This document shows positions 25,086 through 34,204 of a stretch of 64,000 nt of DNA, one piece after another. Each line of letters opens with the position of its first letter. Positions within the stretch are counted from its first letter, which is position 1. Below the pieces are notes generated by a model. That model was not told where the DNA came from. It saw only the letters and a list, made by a program, of their open reading frames with translations, and ran no database searches. The DNA comes from Poseidonocella sedimentorum (lineage in GTDB: Bacteria > Pseudomonadota > Alphaproteobacteria > Rhodobacterales > Rhodobacteraceae), in assembly GCF_900116005.1 (NCBI RefSeq), contig NZ_FOYI01000014.1:1-64000 (forward strand), read 5' to 3'. The translations under genes were made by a program, and so were the position numbers.

Positions 25086-26071
25086 CAGCCCCTCCACATC
25101 CGCCAGAGGCGCGGCACGGCGATGACCGAGATGAGCATCAGGCCGATGAAGATCGACATGACGATGCCGGGCACGTTCAGCAGCCCCAGCCCGAACGTCA
25201 CCAGCCCCATGACGAAGGCGGCGATCACAACGCCGGGGATCGAGCCCGAGCCCCCGAGGATCGACACGCCGCCGAGCACGACCATGGTCACGACTTCGAG
25301 CTCCCAGCCCGAGGCGATGGAGGGGCGTGTGCTGCCGAGCCGGGAGGTGAGGCAAATGGCGGCAACGCCGGACATGAGCCCGGTCAGCAGAAAGAGCATG
25401 AATTTCACGCGGCCCACCCGGATGCCCGAGAATTGCGCCGCGGTGGCGTTGTTGCCGATGGCGAAGACCGAGCGGCCGAAGTTGGTCCGGTGCAGCAGCA
25501 CGTAGTAGGCGAGCGCGCAGAGACCGAAGAGCACGAATTCGAACGAAATCACCCAGCCGACGTAGCCCTGTCCGAAATAGGCGAACTCGGGGGGGTAGCT
25601 GCGGTAGGCGCCGTCGCCGAGGATGATGAAGCTGACGCCGCGAAAGAGGCTCATCGTGCCGATTGTCACCACGATCGACGGCAGGCCGAGCCGCGTGACC
25701 AGCAGCCCGTTGAACGCGCCGCAAGCGAGCCCGGTGCCGAGGCCGATGAGGACGAGCAGCGGGGTTCCGGCCCCGGCCGCGGCCGCCGCGCCCATGGCGG
25801 TGGAGACCAGCGCGATGATCGCCGCGACGGAGAGGTCGATCTCGCCCGCGATGATCAGAAGCGCCATGGCGAAGGCGATCATGGCCTTTTCGGTGAAGTT
25901 GAACGTCGCGTCGCTGAGGTTCCAGGCGTTGAGGAAATAGGGGGAGGCGAGCGAATTGGCGATGAAGATCGCGATCGCGAGGCCGAGCAGCAGCAGCTCC
26001 CAGCTCTGGAGCAGCCGCGCGGCGGGGCTCTGGAGCCGGTCGGGCAGATGGCGGGCGGTCATGTCGCTCAT
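25085..26071 (-). CDS. rhaQ: Rhamnose ABC transporter permease
   Basis: The protein has 328 residues and about ten membrane segments. It is of the ribose/rhamnose branch of ABC permeases, with the conserved G-E-I-D-L-S-V-A segment in the N-terminal third. It forms the membrane channel with RhaP, powered by RhaT and fed by RhaS. Its start overlaps the rhaP stop by four bases (ATGA at 26068-26071). Confidence 0.92.
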   Translation of the reverse strand: MSDMTARHLPDRLQSPAARLLQSWELLLLGLAIAIFIANSLASPYFLNAWNLSDATFNFTEKAMIAFAMALLIIAGEIDLSVAAIIALVSTAMGAAAAAGAGTPLLVLIGLGTGLACGAFNGLLVTRLGLPSIVVTIGTMSLFRGVSFIILGDGAYRSYPPEFAYFGQGYVGWVISFEFVLFGLCALAYYVLLHRTNFGRSVFAIGNNATAAQFSGIRVGRVKFMLFLLTGLMSGVAAICLTSRLGSTRPSIASGWELEVVTMVVLGGVSILGGSGSIPGVVIAAFVMGLVTFGLGLLNVPGIVMSIFIGLMLISVIAVPRLWRMWRG

Positions 26072-27066
26072 GCGGGGGCTCCTTCGGTCTGGGCGGCCTG
26101 GGCGCGTCGCAGGATGATCCGGCCTTTGGCGCGCGCGCTGCGGGTGTTGAGCGTCACGGCGATGATGATCGCGGCGCCAGAGATCGCCATTTGCCAGAAG
26201 GGCGAGACATCGACCACCGGCAGGGCATTCTTGATGATGCCGAGGAACAACGCGCCGAGGATGGTGCCGAGGATCGTCCCGGCGCCGCCGGCGATGGAGA
26301 TGCCGCCGATGACGCAGGCGGCCACCACCTCAAGCTCGAATCCGCCCGCGATATCGACATAGGCGACCGAATAACGCGCGACCCACAGGTAGCCCGCGAG
26401 CCCGGCGAGCGCGCCGGAGATGGTGAAGGCCCAGAACTGGGTCCGGCCGACATCGATCCCGGTGTAGACGGCCGCGTGGGGGTTGCCGCCGACGGCGTAG
26501 AAGGCCCGGCCGAGCGGTGTGCGCGTGACCATGAGCCAGATGAGCAGCGCCGAGGCGATCCCGAACCAGGCCAGCACGGGCAGGCCGAGGATCCGCGCGC
26601 GGGGCAGGCCGGTGAAGGCCGCGCTCATCTCATGGGCGTTGACCCAGGCGCCGTCGGAAATCAGGAAGATGATGCCGCGATAGATCGTCATGGTGCCGAG
26701 CGTGACCACGATGGGCGGGATGGCGAGTTTCCACACGAGCGCGCCGTTGATGGCCCCCATCACCGCGCCGAGAAGCACCGCCAGCGCGAGGATCAGGGCC
26801 ACCGGTATGCCCGGCATCGCCGCGTTGAGCATGGCGCAGACCATGCCGCTCAGCGCGAGGTTGGCGGCGACCGAGAGGTCAATGCAGCGGGTGAGGATCA
26901 CCACCGTCTGGCCGAGCGCGAGGATCAGCAGCGGGGAGGTGTCGGTAAAGACCGCGACGAGGTTGGCGGGCGCGATGAAGCCGGGAAAGCGGCTCGCGGT
27001 CAGCGCCAGAAGCAGCAGGATCGCCCCGCTCAGCATGGTTTCGCGCGATGTCAGGAGGCGTTTCAT
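26068..27066 (-). CDS. rhaP: Rhamnose ABC transporter permease
   Basis: The protein has 332 residues and is the sister permease of the gene behind it. It shows the [11 protein letters not shown] segment and [12 protein letters not shown] motif of the sugar ABC permease family. It overlaps the rhaT stop by four bases. RhaP and RhaQ are both needed in the Rhizobium-type transporter. Confidence 0.92.
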   Translation of the reverse strand: MKRLLTSRETMLSGAILLLLALTASRFPGFIAPANLVAVFTDTSPLLILALGQTVVILTRCIDLSVAANLALSGMVCAMLNAAMPGIPVALILALAVLLGAVMGAINGALVWKLAIPPIVVTLGTMTIYRGIIFLISDGAWVNAHEMSAAFTGLPRARILGLPVLAWFGIASALLIWLMVTRTPLGRAFYAVGGNPHAAVYTGIDVGRTQFWAFTISGALAGLAGYLWVARYSVAYVDIAGGFELEVVAACVIGGISIAGGAGTILGTILGALFLGIIKNALPVVDVSPFWQMAISGAAIIIAVTLNTRSARAKGRIILRRAQAAQTEGAPA

Positions 27067-28607
27067 GGGCGGTCTTCTCCGATCCCGGCAGCATGGCGGA
27101 CAAGGGTTTCGGGCGTGAGCGCGTCGCCCTCCAGCTCGGCGGCGATGAGCCCTTCGCGCATGACGATCACGCGGTCGGACATGCCGAGCACTTCGGGGAT
27201 TTCAGAGCTCACCATGATCACCGCGAGCCCTTCGGCGGCGAGCTCGGCCATGAAGGCATGGACCGCGGCCTTGGAGCCGATATCGATGCCCTTGGTCGGC
27301 TCGTCGAGGATGATCACCTTGGGCTGGGTCGCGAGCCATTTGGCGATCACGACCTTCTGCTGGTTGCCGCCCGAGAGGTTGCCCACGTCCTGATCGAGCG
27401 CGGCGGCGCGCAGGTCCAGCCGTTCGGTGTAGCGCCGGGCGAGGGCGAATTCCTCGGCCAGCCGCAGGAAACCGCGGTGCGAGGTCTGGGACAGCGAGGG
27501 CAGGGTCACGTTCTGGAAGATCGGCATGCCGATCACCGCGCCCTGCTTGCCGCGATCCTCGGGCACATAGACGATCCCGTTGGCGACCGCGTCGGCGGGC
27601 GAGCGGATCACCTTGATCGCGCCGTCGATCTTGACCGCGCCCTTGGACGGCCTGGTGATGCCGAAGAGCGCCTGCATGACCTCGGAGCGCCCCGCGCCGA
27701 CAAGGCCATAGACCCCGAGGATCTCGCCGCGCCGGAGGGAAAAGCCGATGTCGTCGAACTCGGTGGGATGGGCGTAGCCCACCACTTTCAGGACCTCCTC
27801 GCCGGGGGATTTCACCCGGTCGGGGAAAATCTGGTCCACGTCGCGCCCGACCATCATCCGCACGAGATCCGCCTCATCCACATCGGCCATGAGGCCCGAG
27901 CCCACATGCGCCCCGTCGCGGAAGACGGTGTAGCGGTCGGCGATGCGGAAGATCTCGTCGAACTTGTGGCTGATGAAGAGAATCGCGCGGCCCTCGGACT
28001 TGAGCCGGTCCACGAGCTCGTAGAGCTCTTCGATTTCCTTGTGCGAGAGCGCGGCGGTCGGTTCGTCCATCACGACGACGCGCGCATCGACGGAGAGCGC
28101 GCGGGCGATGGCGACGAGGTGTTTGGAGGCGATCCCGAGATCGCGCAGCGGCGTGTCCGGGTCCAATTCGGCGTCGATCCGGGCGAGGATGTCGCGCGCG
28201 CGGCGGCGCATCTCGGCCCAGTCGATCATGCCGAAACGGCCGCGCGGGGCATGGCCGATGAAGATGTTTTCCGCGACCGTCAACTCATCGAAGAGGACGG
28301 TCTCCTGGTGGATCGCGGTGATCCCGGCGCGCGCGGCATCCTGCGCGCTGGCAAAGCGGACGGGCTTGCCGGCGACGCGGATCTCGCCCGCGTCGGGCTG
28401 GTAGATGCCGGTGAGGGTCTTGACGATGGTGGACTTGCCCGCGCCGTTCTCGCCGATGAGCGCCGTCACCTGGCCGGGGAAAAGCTCCAGTGAGACCCCG
28501 TCGAGCGCCTTGACGCCGGGGAAGCTCTTGGTGATCCCGCTCAGCGCCAGAACGGGCACGTCGGCGGTTTGGGGTGCATAGTCTCGGGACGCGATGCTGG
28601 GCTGCAT
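27063..28607 (-). CDS. rhaT: Rhamnose ABC transporter ATP-binding protein (two ATPase domains)
   Basis: The protein has 514 residues from ATG 28607, chosen because a ggagg lies 5 bases upstream; an ATG at 28619 is also in frame. The first ABC domain has Walker A G-E-N-G-A-G-K-S-T, and the second has signature L-S-G-G-N-Q-Q-K-V and Walker B V-I-I-L-D-E-P. The second domain has a weak Walker A (G-L-V-G-A-G-R-S-E), as is usual for sugar ABC ATPases. It powers rhamnose uptake. Confidence 0.93.
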   Translation of the reverse strand: MQPSIASRDYAPQTADVPVLALSGITKSFPGVKALDGVSLELFPGQVTALIGENGAGKSTIVKTLTGIYQPDAGEIRVAGKPVRFASAQDAARAGITAIHQETVLFDELTVAENIFIGHAPRGRFGMIDWAEMRRRARDILARIDAELDPDTPLRDLGIASKHLVAIARALSVDARVVVMDEPTAALSHKEIEELYELVDRLKSEGRAILFISHKFDEIFRIADRYTVFRDGAHVGSGLMADVDEADLVRMMVGRDVDQIFPDRVKSPGEEVLKVVGYAHPTEFDDIGFSLRRGEILGVYGLVGAGRSEVMQALFGITRPSKGAVKIDGAIKVIRSPADAVANGIVYVPEDRGKQGAVIGMPIFQNVTLPSLSQTSHRGFLRLAEEFALARRYTERLDLRAAALDQDVGNLSGGNQQKVVIAKWLATQPKVIILDEPTKGIDIGSKAAVHAFMAELAAEGLAVIMVSSEIPEVLGMSDRVIVMREGLIAAELEGDALTPETLVRHAAGIGEDRP

Positions 28608-28651
28608 CCGGTCCTCCATCCTTGGGCGCGCGCGGGGGCGCGAGCGGGGCG

Positions 28652-28685
28652 GCCGTCTTGGTGGACCCCGGCGCACCAAGGCGGC
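28652..28685 (-). promoter_or_regulatory. Stem-loop between rhaS and rhaT
   Basis: A 12-bp stem with one wobble pair (arms 28652-28663 and 28674-28685, core CTTGGTG / CACCAAG) lies in the 99-base gap after rhaS. A strong hairpin between a binding-protein gene and its transporter genes commonly protects the upstream mRNA or attenuates downstream expression, so that the binding protein is made in excess. No T-run follows, so it is not a simple terminator. Confidence 0.6.
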
Positions 28686-28706
28686 GCGCCGGGGGGAGGG
28701 CTGGGA

Positions 28707-29708
28707 TCAGAAGATGTCCTTGAACGCGTCGATGTTGCTCGCGTCATAGACGAACGGGTCGGCCATCGCGCCTTCGGTATTCTCATCGAGCGTGAGCGCG
28801 CCCATCCGGCCCATCGGGATCTCGGCGCCGGGGGTTGCTTCGGCCGCGTCGGTGGCGAGCTGATAGGCGAGGTAGGCCGCCGAGTAGCCAAGGTCGATCG
28901 GGTTCCAGATCGCGAAGGACTTCGACGCGCCGCTCTCGATCGCGCCGGCCATTTCCGACGGGAGCCCCAGACCGGTCACGTTGACCTGCCCCACCTTGCC
29001 CGCATCCTCGACCGCACGCGCGGCGGCGACGATGCCGACGGAGGTCGGCGCGATGATCGCGTCAAGCTCGGGGTAGGTCTGCATCAGGCCCGTGGCCTCG
29101 CGGTAGGACTTGTCGGCCAGATCGTCGCCATAGACAGTGCCCACGACCTCGATGCCGTTATAGTCGCCGAGGACCTTGGTCATCTCCTCGATCCAGATGT
29201 TCTGGTTGGTGGAGGTGGTGGTCGCCGACAAAACCGCGACCTGTCCGCCCTCGGGCAGCTCATCGGCGGCGAGCTTGATGATCATGTTGCCGATCAGCGG
29301 GTTGGACGAGGGGTTGAGGTGCAGCTCGCGGCCTTCGGTCGCGACGCCGGAATCCCACGAGATCACGGTAATTCCGCGCTGCATCGCCTTCTTGAGGGCG
29401 GGGACAAGCGCGTCGGTGTCATTGGCGGAGACGGCGATGGCATCGACCTGCTGGGCGATGAGCGAGTTGATCACCTCGATCTGGCCCTCGGCGGTGGTGT
29501 CGGTGGGCCCGGTGTAGATCACCTCGACGTTGCCAAGCTCGGCAGCGGCCTCTTCCGCGCCCTTGGCGGCGGCTTCGAAAAAGCCGATCCCGAGCGCCTT
29601 GACGACCAGCGCGATGCGCACCGGATCATCCTGCGCCGTGGCGGCGTTGCCGGCGATGAGCGCGGCGGCCATGGCCGCACTGCCAAACAGTCTGCGTGTG
29701 AATTTCAT
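28707..29708 (-). CDS. rhaS: Rhamnose ABC transporter periplasmic binding protein
   Basis: The protein has 333 residues with a Sec signal peptide (K-F-T-R-R-L-F then a hydrophobic core, cleavage near A-T-A-Q). The mature part is a periplasmic-binding-protein fold of the ribose type (V-I-S-W-D-S-G-V-A, N-Q-N-I-W-I-E-E-M). It captures L-rhamnose in the periplasm for RhaPQT. A stem-loop follows the gene. Confidence 0.94.
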   Translation of the reverse strand: MKFTRRLFGSAAMAAALIAGNAATAQDDPVRIALVVKALGIGFFEAAAKGAEEAAAELGNVEVIYTGPTDTTAEGQIEVINSLIAQQVDAIAVSANDTDALVPALKKAMQRGITVISWDSGVATEGRELHLNPSSNPLIGNMIIKLAADELPEGGQVAVLSATTTSTNQNIWIEEMTKVLGDYNGIEVVGTVYGDDLADKSYREATGLMQTYPELDAIIAPTSVGIVAAARAVEDAGKVGQVNVTGLGLPSEMAGAIESGASKSFAIWNPIDLGYSAAYLAYQLATDAAEATPGAEIPMGRMGALTLDENTEGAMADPFVYDASNIDAFKDIF

Positions 29709-29752
29709 GGTGGTTCCTCCCTTTTTGAACCTGTCTTGCGAAATGCCGGACG

Positions 29753-30553
29753 CTATCCTGCGTCCGATTTCTGCGCGGCGCCCGTTGGCGCCACGATCAG
29801 TCGGATGTCCGCCGCCTCCAGCATCGAAGCGGCGCGATCCGTGATCCCTTCGTCGGTGATGACAATGTCGATGCGCTCCAGCGGGCAGAGCACGAGGCTG
29901 GAGCGGTTGTGGAACTTGGTGCTGTCGACCAGCACCACCAGCTCATCGGCCTGTCCGATAAGCTTCTCCTCGGCCTGAATGAGCAGCGGATCGCTTTCCA
30001 TGAGCCCGATGGGCCCGAGCCCCTGCGCGCCCATGAACATCCGCCGGGCATAGAAATGCCGGGTCATGTCGTTGTCGAAGGGCGAGAGCACGATGTTCTG
30101 TTCGCGGTAGATCGCGCCGCCCGGGAGCATCACGGTGTTCTTGGAATGGCGCAGCAGGTGTTCGGCGATCGGAAAGCTGTTGGTCAGGACCTGCAGCCGC
30201 CGGTTGGCCAGCGGGTGCACCATCTGGAACGTGGTGGTGCCGCCGTTGATGATGATCGGCTCGCCGTCCTCGCAAAGCGCGACGGCCTCTTTCGCGATGG
30301 CCTGTTTTGCCTCGGAATTCATCGCCTGGTTGACGCTGAAGGGCCGGCCGGCGAGGCCGGGCAGGTTGGGCGGTGTGAGCGCCTCGGCCCCGCCGCGCAC
30401 CCGGCGCAGACGTTTTTTCTGGTCCAGCGCGGCGATGTCGCGGCGGATCGTGGCTTCGGAGGTTTCGGTCAACGCCACCAGTTCCGCAACGGTCACGAGC
30501 GGGCGCTCCTGAACCGCGGATAGAATGATCCTGTGGCGTTCTGTTTCGTGCAT
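29753..30553 (-). CDS. rhaR: DeoR-family repressor of rhamnose catabolism
   Basis: The protein has 266 residues. The N-terminal DeoR winged helix reads V-A-E-L-V-A-L-T-E-T-S-E-A-T-I-R-R-D-I. The C-terminal sugar-sensing domain has I-I-N-G-G-T-T-T-F and V-L-V-D-S-T-K-F. It opens the minus-strand operon and stands opposite rhaD, with a palindromic operator in the gap. It would repress both operons and be released by a phosphorylated or free rhamnose intermediate. Confidence 0.93.
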   Translation of the reverse strand: MHETERHRIILSAVQERPLVTVAELVALTETSEATIRRDIAALDQKKRLRRVRGGAEALTPPNLPGLAGRPFSVNQAMNSEAKQAIAKEAVALCEDGEPIIINGGTTTFQMVHPLANRRLQVLTNSFPIAEHLLRHSKNTVMLPGGAIYREQNIVLSPFDNDMTRHFYARRMFMGAQGLGPIGLMESDPLLIQAEEKLIGQADELVVLVDSTKFHNRSSLVLCPLERIDIVITDEGITDRAASMLEAADIRLIVAPTGAAQKSDAG

Positions 30554-30598
30554 CTTGTCCTCCCGTTCCGCCTAGATTGCCCGATTTATCGCTTGGGT

Positions 30599-30655
30599 CA
30601 ATCATAAACTTTCATAAACGATCATACTGCGGTGCAGCATGATTGGTTATGATTG
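30599..30655. promoter_or_regulatory. Palindromic operator region between rhaR and rhaD
   Basis: Two nested inverted repeats lie in the 189-base divergent gap. The outer arms CAATCATAA (30599-30607) and TTATGATTG (30647-30655) are a perfect 9-bp match. The inner arms ATCATACTGC (30621-30630) and GCAGCATGAT (30634-30643) match at 9 of 10 positions. A further TCATAAACGATCAT lies between. Such repeated TCATAAAC/ATGATTG boxes fit binding by the DeoR-type repressor RhaR over both promoters. The GGGAGGA ribosome-binding site of rhaD is at 30731-30737. Confidence 0.7.
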
Positions 30656-30742
30656 TTTTTGGTTGACGCGCCCGGCGAATATGCGCAAGCTCTGGCCGAC
30701 GACGACGATGCCGCCGGATGCGGCGTTCATGGGAGGATTATC

Positions 30743-32842
30743 ATGCTGACCCGCGCCGAGGACCGGCTTCAAAACCTGTGGGATGATGCCCGCGCCGCGA
30801 CCATGAGCGAGCCTGAAAAGCTGCTCTACCGCTCCAACCTTCTGGGCTCGGACAAGCGAATCACCAACTACGGCGGCGGAAATACCTCCGCCAAGGTGAT
30901 GGAAACCGATCCGCTCACGGGCGGCGAGGTCGAGGTGCTCTGGGTCAAGGGCTCGGGCGGTGACGTCGGCTCGATCAAGATGGACGGGTTCGCGACGCTT
31001 TACATGGAGAAGCTTGAGGCCCTGAAGGACAAGTATCGCGGGGTCGAGTTCGAAGATGAGATGGTGGGCTACCTCCCCCATTGTACCTTCAACCTCAACC
31101 CGCGTGCCGCCTCCATCGACACCCCGCTGCATGCTTACGTTCCGGCAAAACACGTCGACCATATGCACCCCGACGCGATCATCGCCATCGCGGCCTCCAA
31201 GGACAGCAAGGCGCTCACGCAGGAGATTTTCGGCGACGAGATCGGCTGGCTTCCGTGGAAAAAGCCGGGCTATGAGCTGGGGCTCTGGCTGGAGGCCTTC
31301 TGCAAGGACAACCCCGATGCCAAGGGCGTCGTGCTGGAAAGCCACGGGCTGTTCACCTGGGATGATGACGCCAAGGCCTGCTATGAGCTGACGCTTGAGA
31401 TCATCCAGAAGGCGATGGACTGGTTCGCCGGCAAGACCGCGGAGCAACCGGCCTTCGGCGGCGCGGTGCATGAGAGCCTCGCGCCGGAGGCGCGGCGCGC
31501 TGTGGCGGCCCGGCTGATGCCCGCGATCCGCGGCTTCGTCTCCGGCAACCAGCATATGGTCGGTCATTTCGAGGACAGCGACGCGGTGCTCGATTTCGTC
31601 AACGCGCGCGACATGCCCGGCCTCGCCGCGCTCGGCACCTCCTGCCCGGATCACTTCCTGCGCACGAAAATCCGCCCGCTGGTGGTCGATTTCGACCCCA
31701 GGACCGGCGATGTCGATGCGGTGCTGGACGGGCTCGCGGGCCAAATCGCGGCCTATCGTGAGGATTACACCGCCTATTACGAGCGCTGCAAACATGGCGA
31801 CTCGCCCGCCATTCGCGATCCCAACGCGGTGGTTTACCTCGTGCCCGGCGTGGGCATGATCACGTTTGCCAAGGACAAGGCCACGGCGCGGATCTCGGGC
31901 GAGTTCTACGTCAACGCGATCAACGTGATGCGCGGCGCCTCCGCGGTGTCGGAGTATCAGGGCCTGCCCGAACAGGAAGCCTTCGACATCGAATACTGGC
32001 TGCTCGAAGAGGCCAAGCTCCAGCGGATGCCCAAGCCGAAATCACTCGCGGGCCGGGTCGCGCTGGTCACGGGCGGCGCGGGCGGGATCGGGGCGGCCAC
32101 GGCGGCGCGTTACCTCGCCGAAGGGGCCTGCGTCATGCTGGCCGATATCGATGCCGGCGCGCTCGACGGGACGGCCGAGGGGCTGATCCAGACATTCGGT
32201 CGCGATGCGGTGCGCACGGTCGAGATCAACGTGACCGACGAAGCCGCCGTCGCGCGCGCCTTTGCCGAGATCGCGGTCGAATTCGGCGGGGTCGATATCC
32301 TCGTCTCCAACGCCGGGATCGCCTCGTCTGCGCCGGTCGAGGACACCACCCTCGCGCTGTGGCAGAAGAACATGGACGTGCTCTCCACGGGCTATTTCCT
32401 CGTCTCGCGCGAAGCCTTCAAGCTCCTGCGGGCGCAGGGGATCGGTGGATCGATCGTCTTCGTTGCCTCGAAAAACGGCCTCGCGGCCTCGCCCAACGCC
32501 TCGGCCTACTGCACGGCCAAGGCCTCGGAGTTGCACCTCGCGCGCTGCCTTGCGCTCGAAGGGGCGGAGGCGGGGATCCGCGTCAACGTGGTCAACCCCG
32601 ACGCGGTGTTGCGCGGCTCGCGGATCTGGGAGGGCGAATGGCTCGAACAGCGCGCCTCGACCTACGGCACCGACAAGGGCGGGCTGGAAGAAATGTACCG
32701 CAACCGCTCGATGCTCAAGCGCTCGGTTTTCCCCGAGGATATCGCCGAGGCGGCCTATTTCCTCGCCTCCGATCGCTCGGCCAAATCGACCGGCAACATC
32801 ATCAATGTCGACGCGGGCAACAAAGAGGCCTTCACGCGCTGA
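30743..32842 (+). CDS. rhaD: Bifunctional rhamnulose-1-phosphate aldolase / short-chain dehydrogenase
   Basis: The protein has 699 residues from ATG 30743. Residues about 1-430 are a class II aldolase domain (zinc ligand His residues in A-Y-V-P-A-K-H-V-D-H-M-H). Residues about 435-699 are an SDR domain with T-G-G-A-G-G-I-G and the catalytic Y-C-T-A-K. The aldolase splits rhamnulose-1-phosphate to dihydroxyacetone phosphate and lactaldehyde, and the SDR part oxidises lactaldehyde. It is divergent from rhaR and is followed by rhaI. Confidence 0.95.
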   Translation: MLTRAEDRLQNLWDDARAATMSEPEKLLYRSNLLGSDKRITNYGGGNTSAKVMETDPLTGGEVEVLWVKGSGGDVGSIKMDGFATLYMEKLEALKDKYRGVEFEDEMVGYLPHCTFNLNPRAASIDTPLHAYVPAKHVDHMHPDAIIAIAASKDSKALTQEIFGDEIGWLPWKKPGYELGLWLEAFCKDNPDAKGVVLESHGLFTWDDDAKACYELTLEIIQKAMDWFAGKTAEQPAFGGAVHESLAPEARRAVAARLMPAIRGFVSGNQHMVGHFEDSDAVLDFVNARDMPGLAALGTSCPDHFLRTKIRPLVVDFDPRTGDVDAVLDGLAGQIAAYREDYTAYYERCKHGDSPAIRDPNAVVYLVPGVGMITFAKDKATARISGEFYVNAINVMRGASAVSEYQGLPEQEAFDIEYWLLEEAKLQRMPKPKSLAGRVALVTGGAGGIGAATAARYLAEGACVMLADIDAGALDGTAEGLIQTFGRDAVRTVEINVTDEAAVARAFAEIAVEFGGVDILVSNAGIASSAPVEDTTLALWQKNMDVLSTGYFLVSREAFKLLRAQGIGGSIVFVASKNGLAASPNASAYCTAKASELHLARCLALEGAEAGIRVNVVNPDAVLRGSRIWEGEWLEQRASTYGTDKGGLEEMYRNRSMLKRSVFPEDIAEAAYFLASDRSAKSTGNIINVDAGNKEAFTR

Positions 32843-32875
32843 GCCAAGCGCGGGGGCGGGCCCGAGGGGGGACAC

Positions 32876-34114
32876 ATGAGTTATAGTGAAGCGCGGGAAA
32901 TGTTCGCCGATTGGGGCGTGGATACCGAAGCGGCATTGGACAAACTGGCCGGGATTGCGATTTCGGTCCATTGCTGGCAGGGCGACGACGTGCGCGGGTT
33001 CGAGACCCGCGCCGGGGCCTCCGGCGGGGGCATTCAGGCCACGGGCAACCACCCCGGCCGGGCCCGCACGCCCGATGAGCTGCGCGCGGATCTGGAGTTC
33101 GCCTACGGGATGATCCCGGGGCGGCACAGGCTCAACCTGCACGCTTTCTATCTCGATACGGACGAGACCCCGGACCGCGACGAGATCGAACTCGGCCACT
33201 TTACTCCCTGGATCGACTGGGCCACCGCGCAAGGCATCGGGCTCGACTTCAACCCGACCTTCTTCGCCCACCCCAAGGCCGACGATAACCTGACCCTCTC
33301 GCATCCGGACCAGGGCATCCGTGATTTCTGGATCGAGCATGGCCGCCGCTGCCGCGAGATCGCCGATGGCATGGCCGCGGCGCAGGGCGGCGAGGTGGTC
33401 AACAACATCTGGGTGCCCGACGGCAGCAAGGACAACCCGGTGGACCGGATGGGCGCGCGGCGCCGGCTGGAGGCCTCGCTCGATGCGATCCTCTCGCCCG
33501 ACTACCCGCGCGAACGGGTACTCGACGCGGTAGAGAGCAAGCTCTTCGGGATCGGCGTGGAGGCGATGACCGTCGGTAGCCACGAGTTCTACCTCGGCTA
33601 CGCGATCCGCAAGGGCGCGGCGCTCTGCCTCGACATGGGCCACTTCCACCCGACCGAAAACGTCGCCGACAAGCTCTCCGCCGTGGCGCTCTCGGTGCCC
33701 GATATCCTGCTTCACGTCTCGCGCCCGATGCGATGGGACAGCGACCACGTCATCCTCCTCGACGACAGTATCCGCGCCATGGCGCAGGAGGTCATCTTCG
33801 CGGAACTGACCGACCGGGTGCGTATCGGGCTTGATTTCTTTGACGCCACGATCAGCCGCACGGCGGCCTGGGTCATCGGGGTGCGCAACATGCAAAAGGC
33901 CCTGCTCGAAGCGCTGCTGAGCCCTCAGGCGCAGCTCAAACAGGCCGAAGCCGCGCTCGATTTCACCACGCGCATGATCCTCACCGAAGAGATCAAGGGC
34001 CTGCCCCATGCGGCGGTCTGGGACGAGTTCTGCGCCCGGCAGGACCGGCCAACGGGCCTTGCGCTGCAAAGCCGTCTCGAGGGCTACCAGGCCTCGGTCG
34101 CATCGCGCGGATAG
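32876..34114 (+). CDS. rhaI: L-rhamnose isomerase
   Basis: The protein has 412 residues of the sugar isomerase TIM-barrel family used in alphaproteobacterial rhamnose pathways. Its metal-site segments are D-F-N-P-T-F-F-A-H-P-K and C-L-D-M-G-H-F-H-P. It converts L-rhamnose to L-rhamnulose ahead of RhaK and RhaD. It follows rhaD by 33 bases and shares its promoter. It completes the pathway: RhaU, RhaI, RhaK, RhaD. Confidence 0.93.
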   Translation: MSYSEAREMFADWGVDTEAALDKLAGIAISVHCWQGDDVRGFETRAGASGGGIQATGNHPGRARTPDELRADLEFAYGMIPGRHRLNLHAFYLDTDETPDRDEIELGHFTPWIDWATAQGIGLDFNPTFFAHPKADDNLTLSHPDQGIRDFWIEHGRRCREIADGMAAAQGGEVVNNIWVPDGSKDNPVDRMGARRRLEASLDAILSPDYPRERVLDAVESKLFGIGVEAMTVGSHEFYLGYAIRKGAALCLDMGHFHPTENVADKLSAVALSVPDILLHVSRPMRWDSDHVILLDDSIRAMAQEVIFAELTDRVRIGLDFFDATISRTAAWVIGVRNMQKALLEALLSPQAQLKQAEAALDFTTRMILTEEIKGLPHAAVWDEFCARQDRPTGLALQSRLEGYQASVASRG

Positions 34115-34204
34115 AGAGTAAGTCGTAAACACAACCAGGAAATATTGAGCGGATATTAACACTTTCGTCCCTAACTTGAGCCGGAGTTCAAGTAGCAGGT
34201 CGGT

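Noticed and set aside
32042-34162. 706-codon minus-strand frame opposite rhaD and rhaI
   Set aside because: Both sense genes have complete catalytic motifs. The antisense translation has no domain and is the typical shadow of GC-rich coding.
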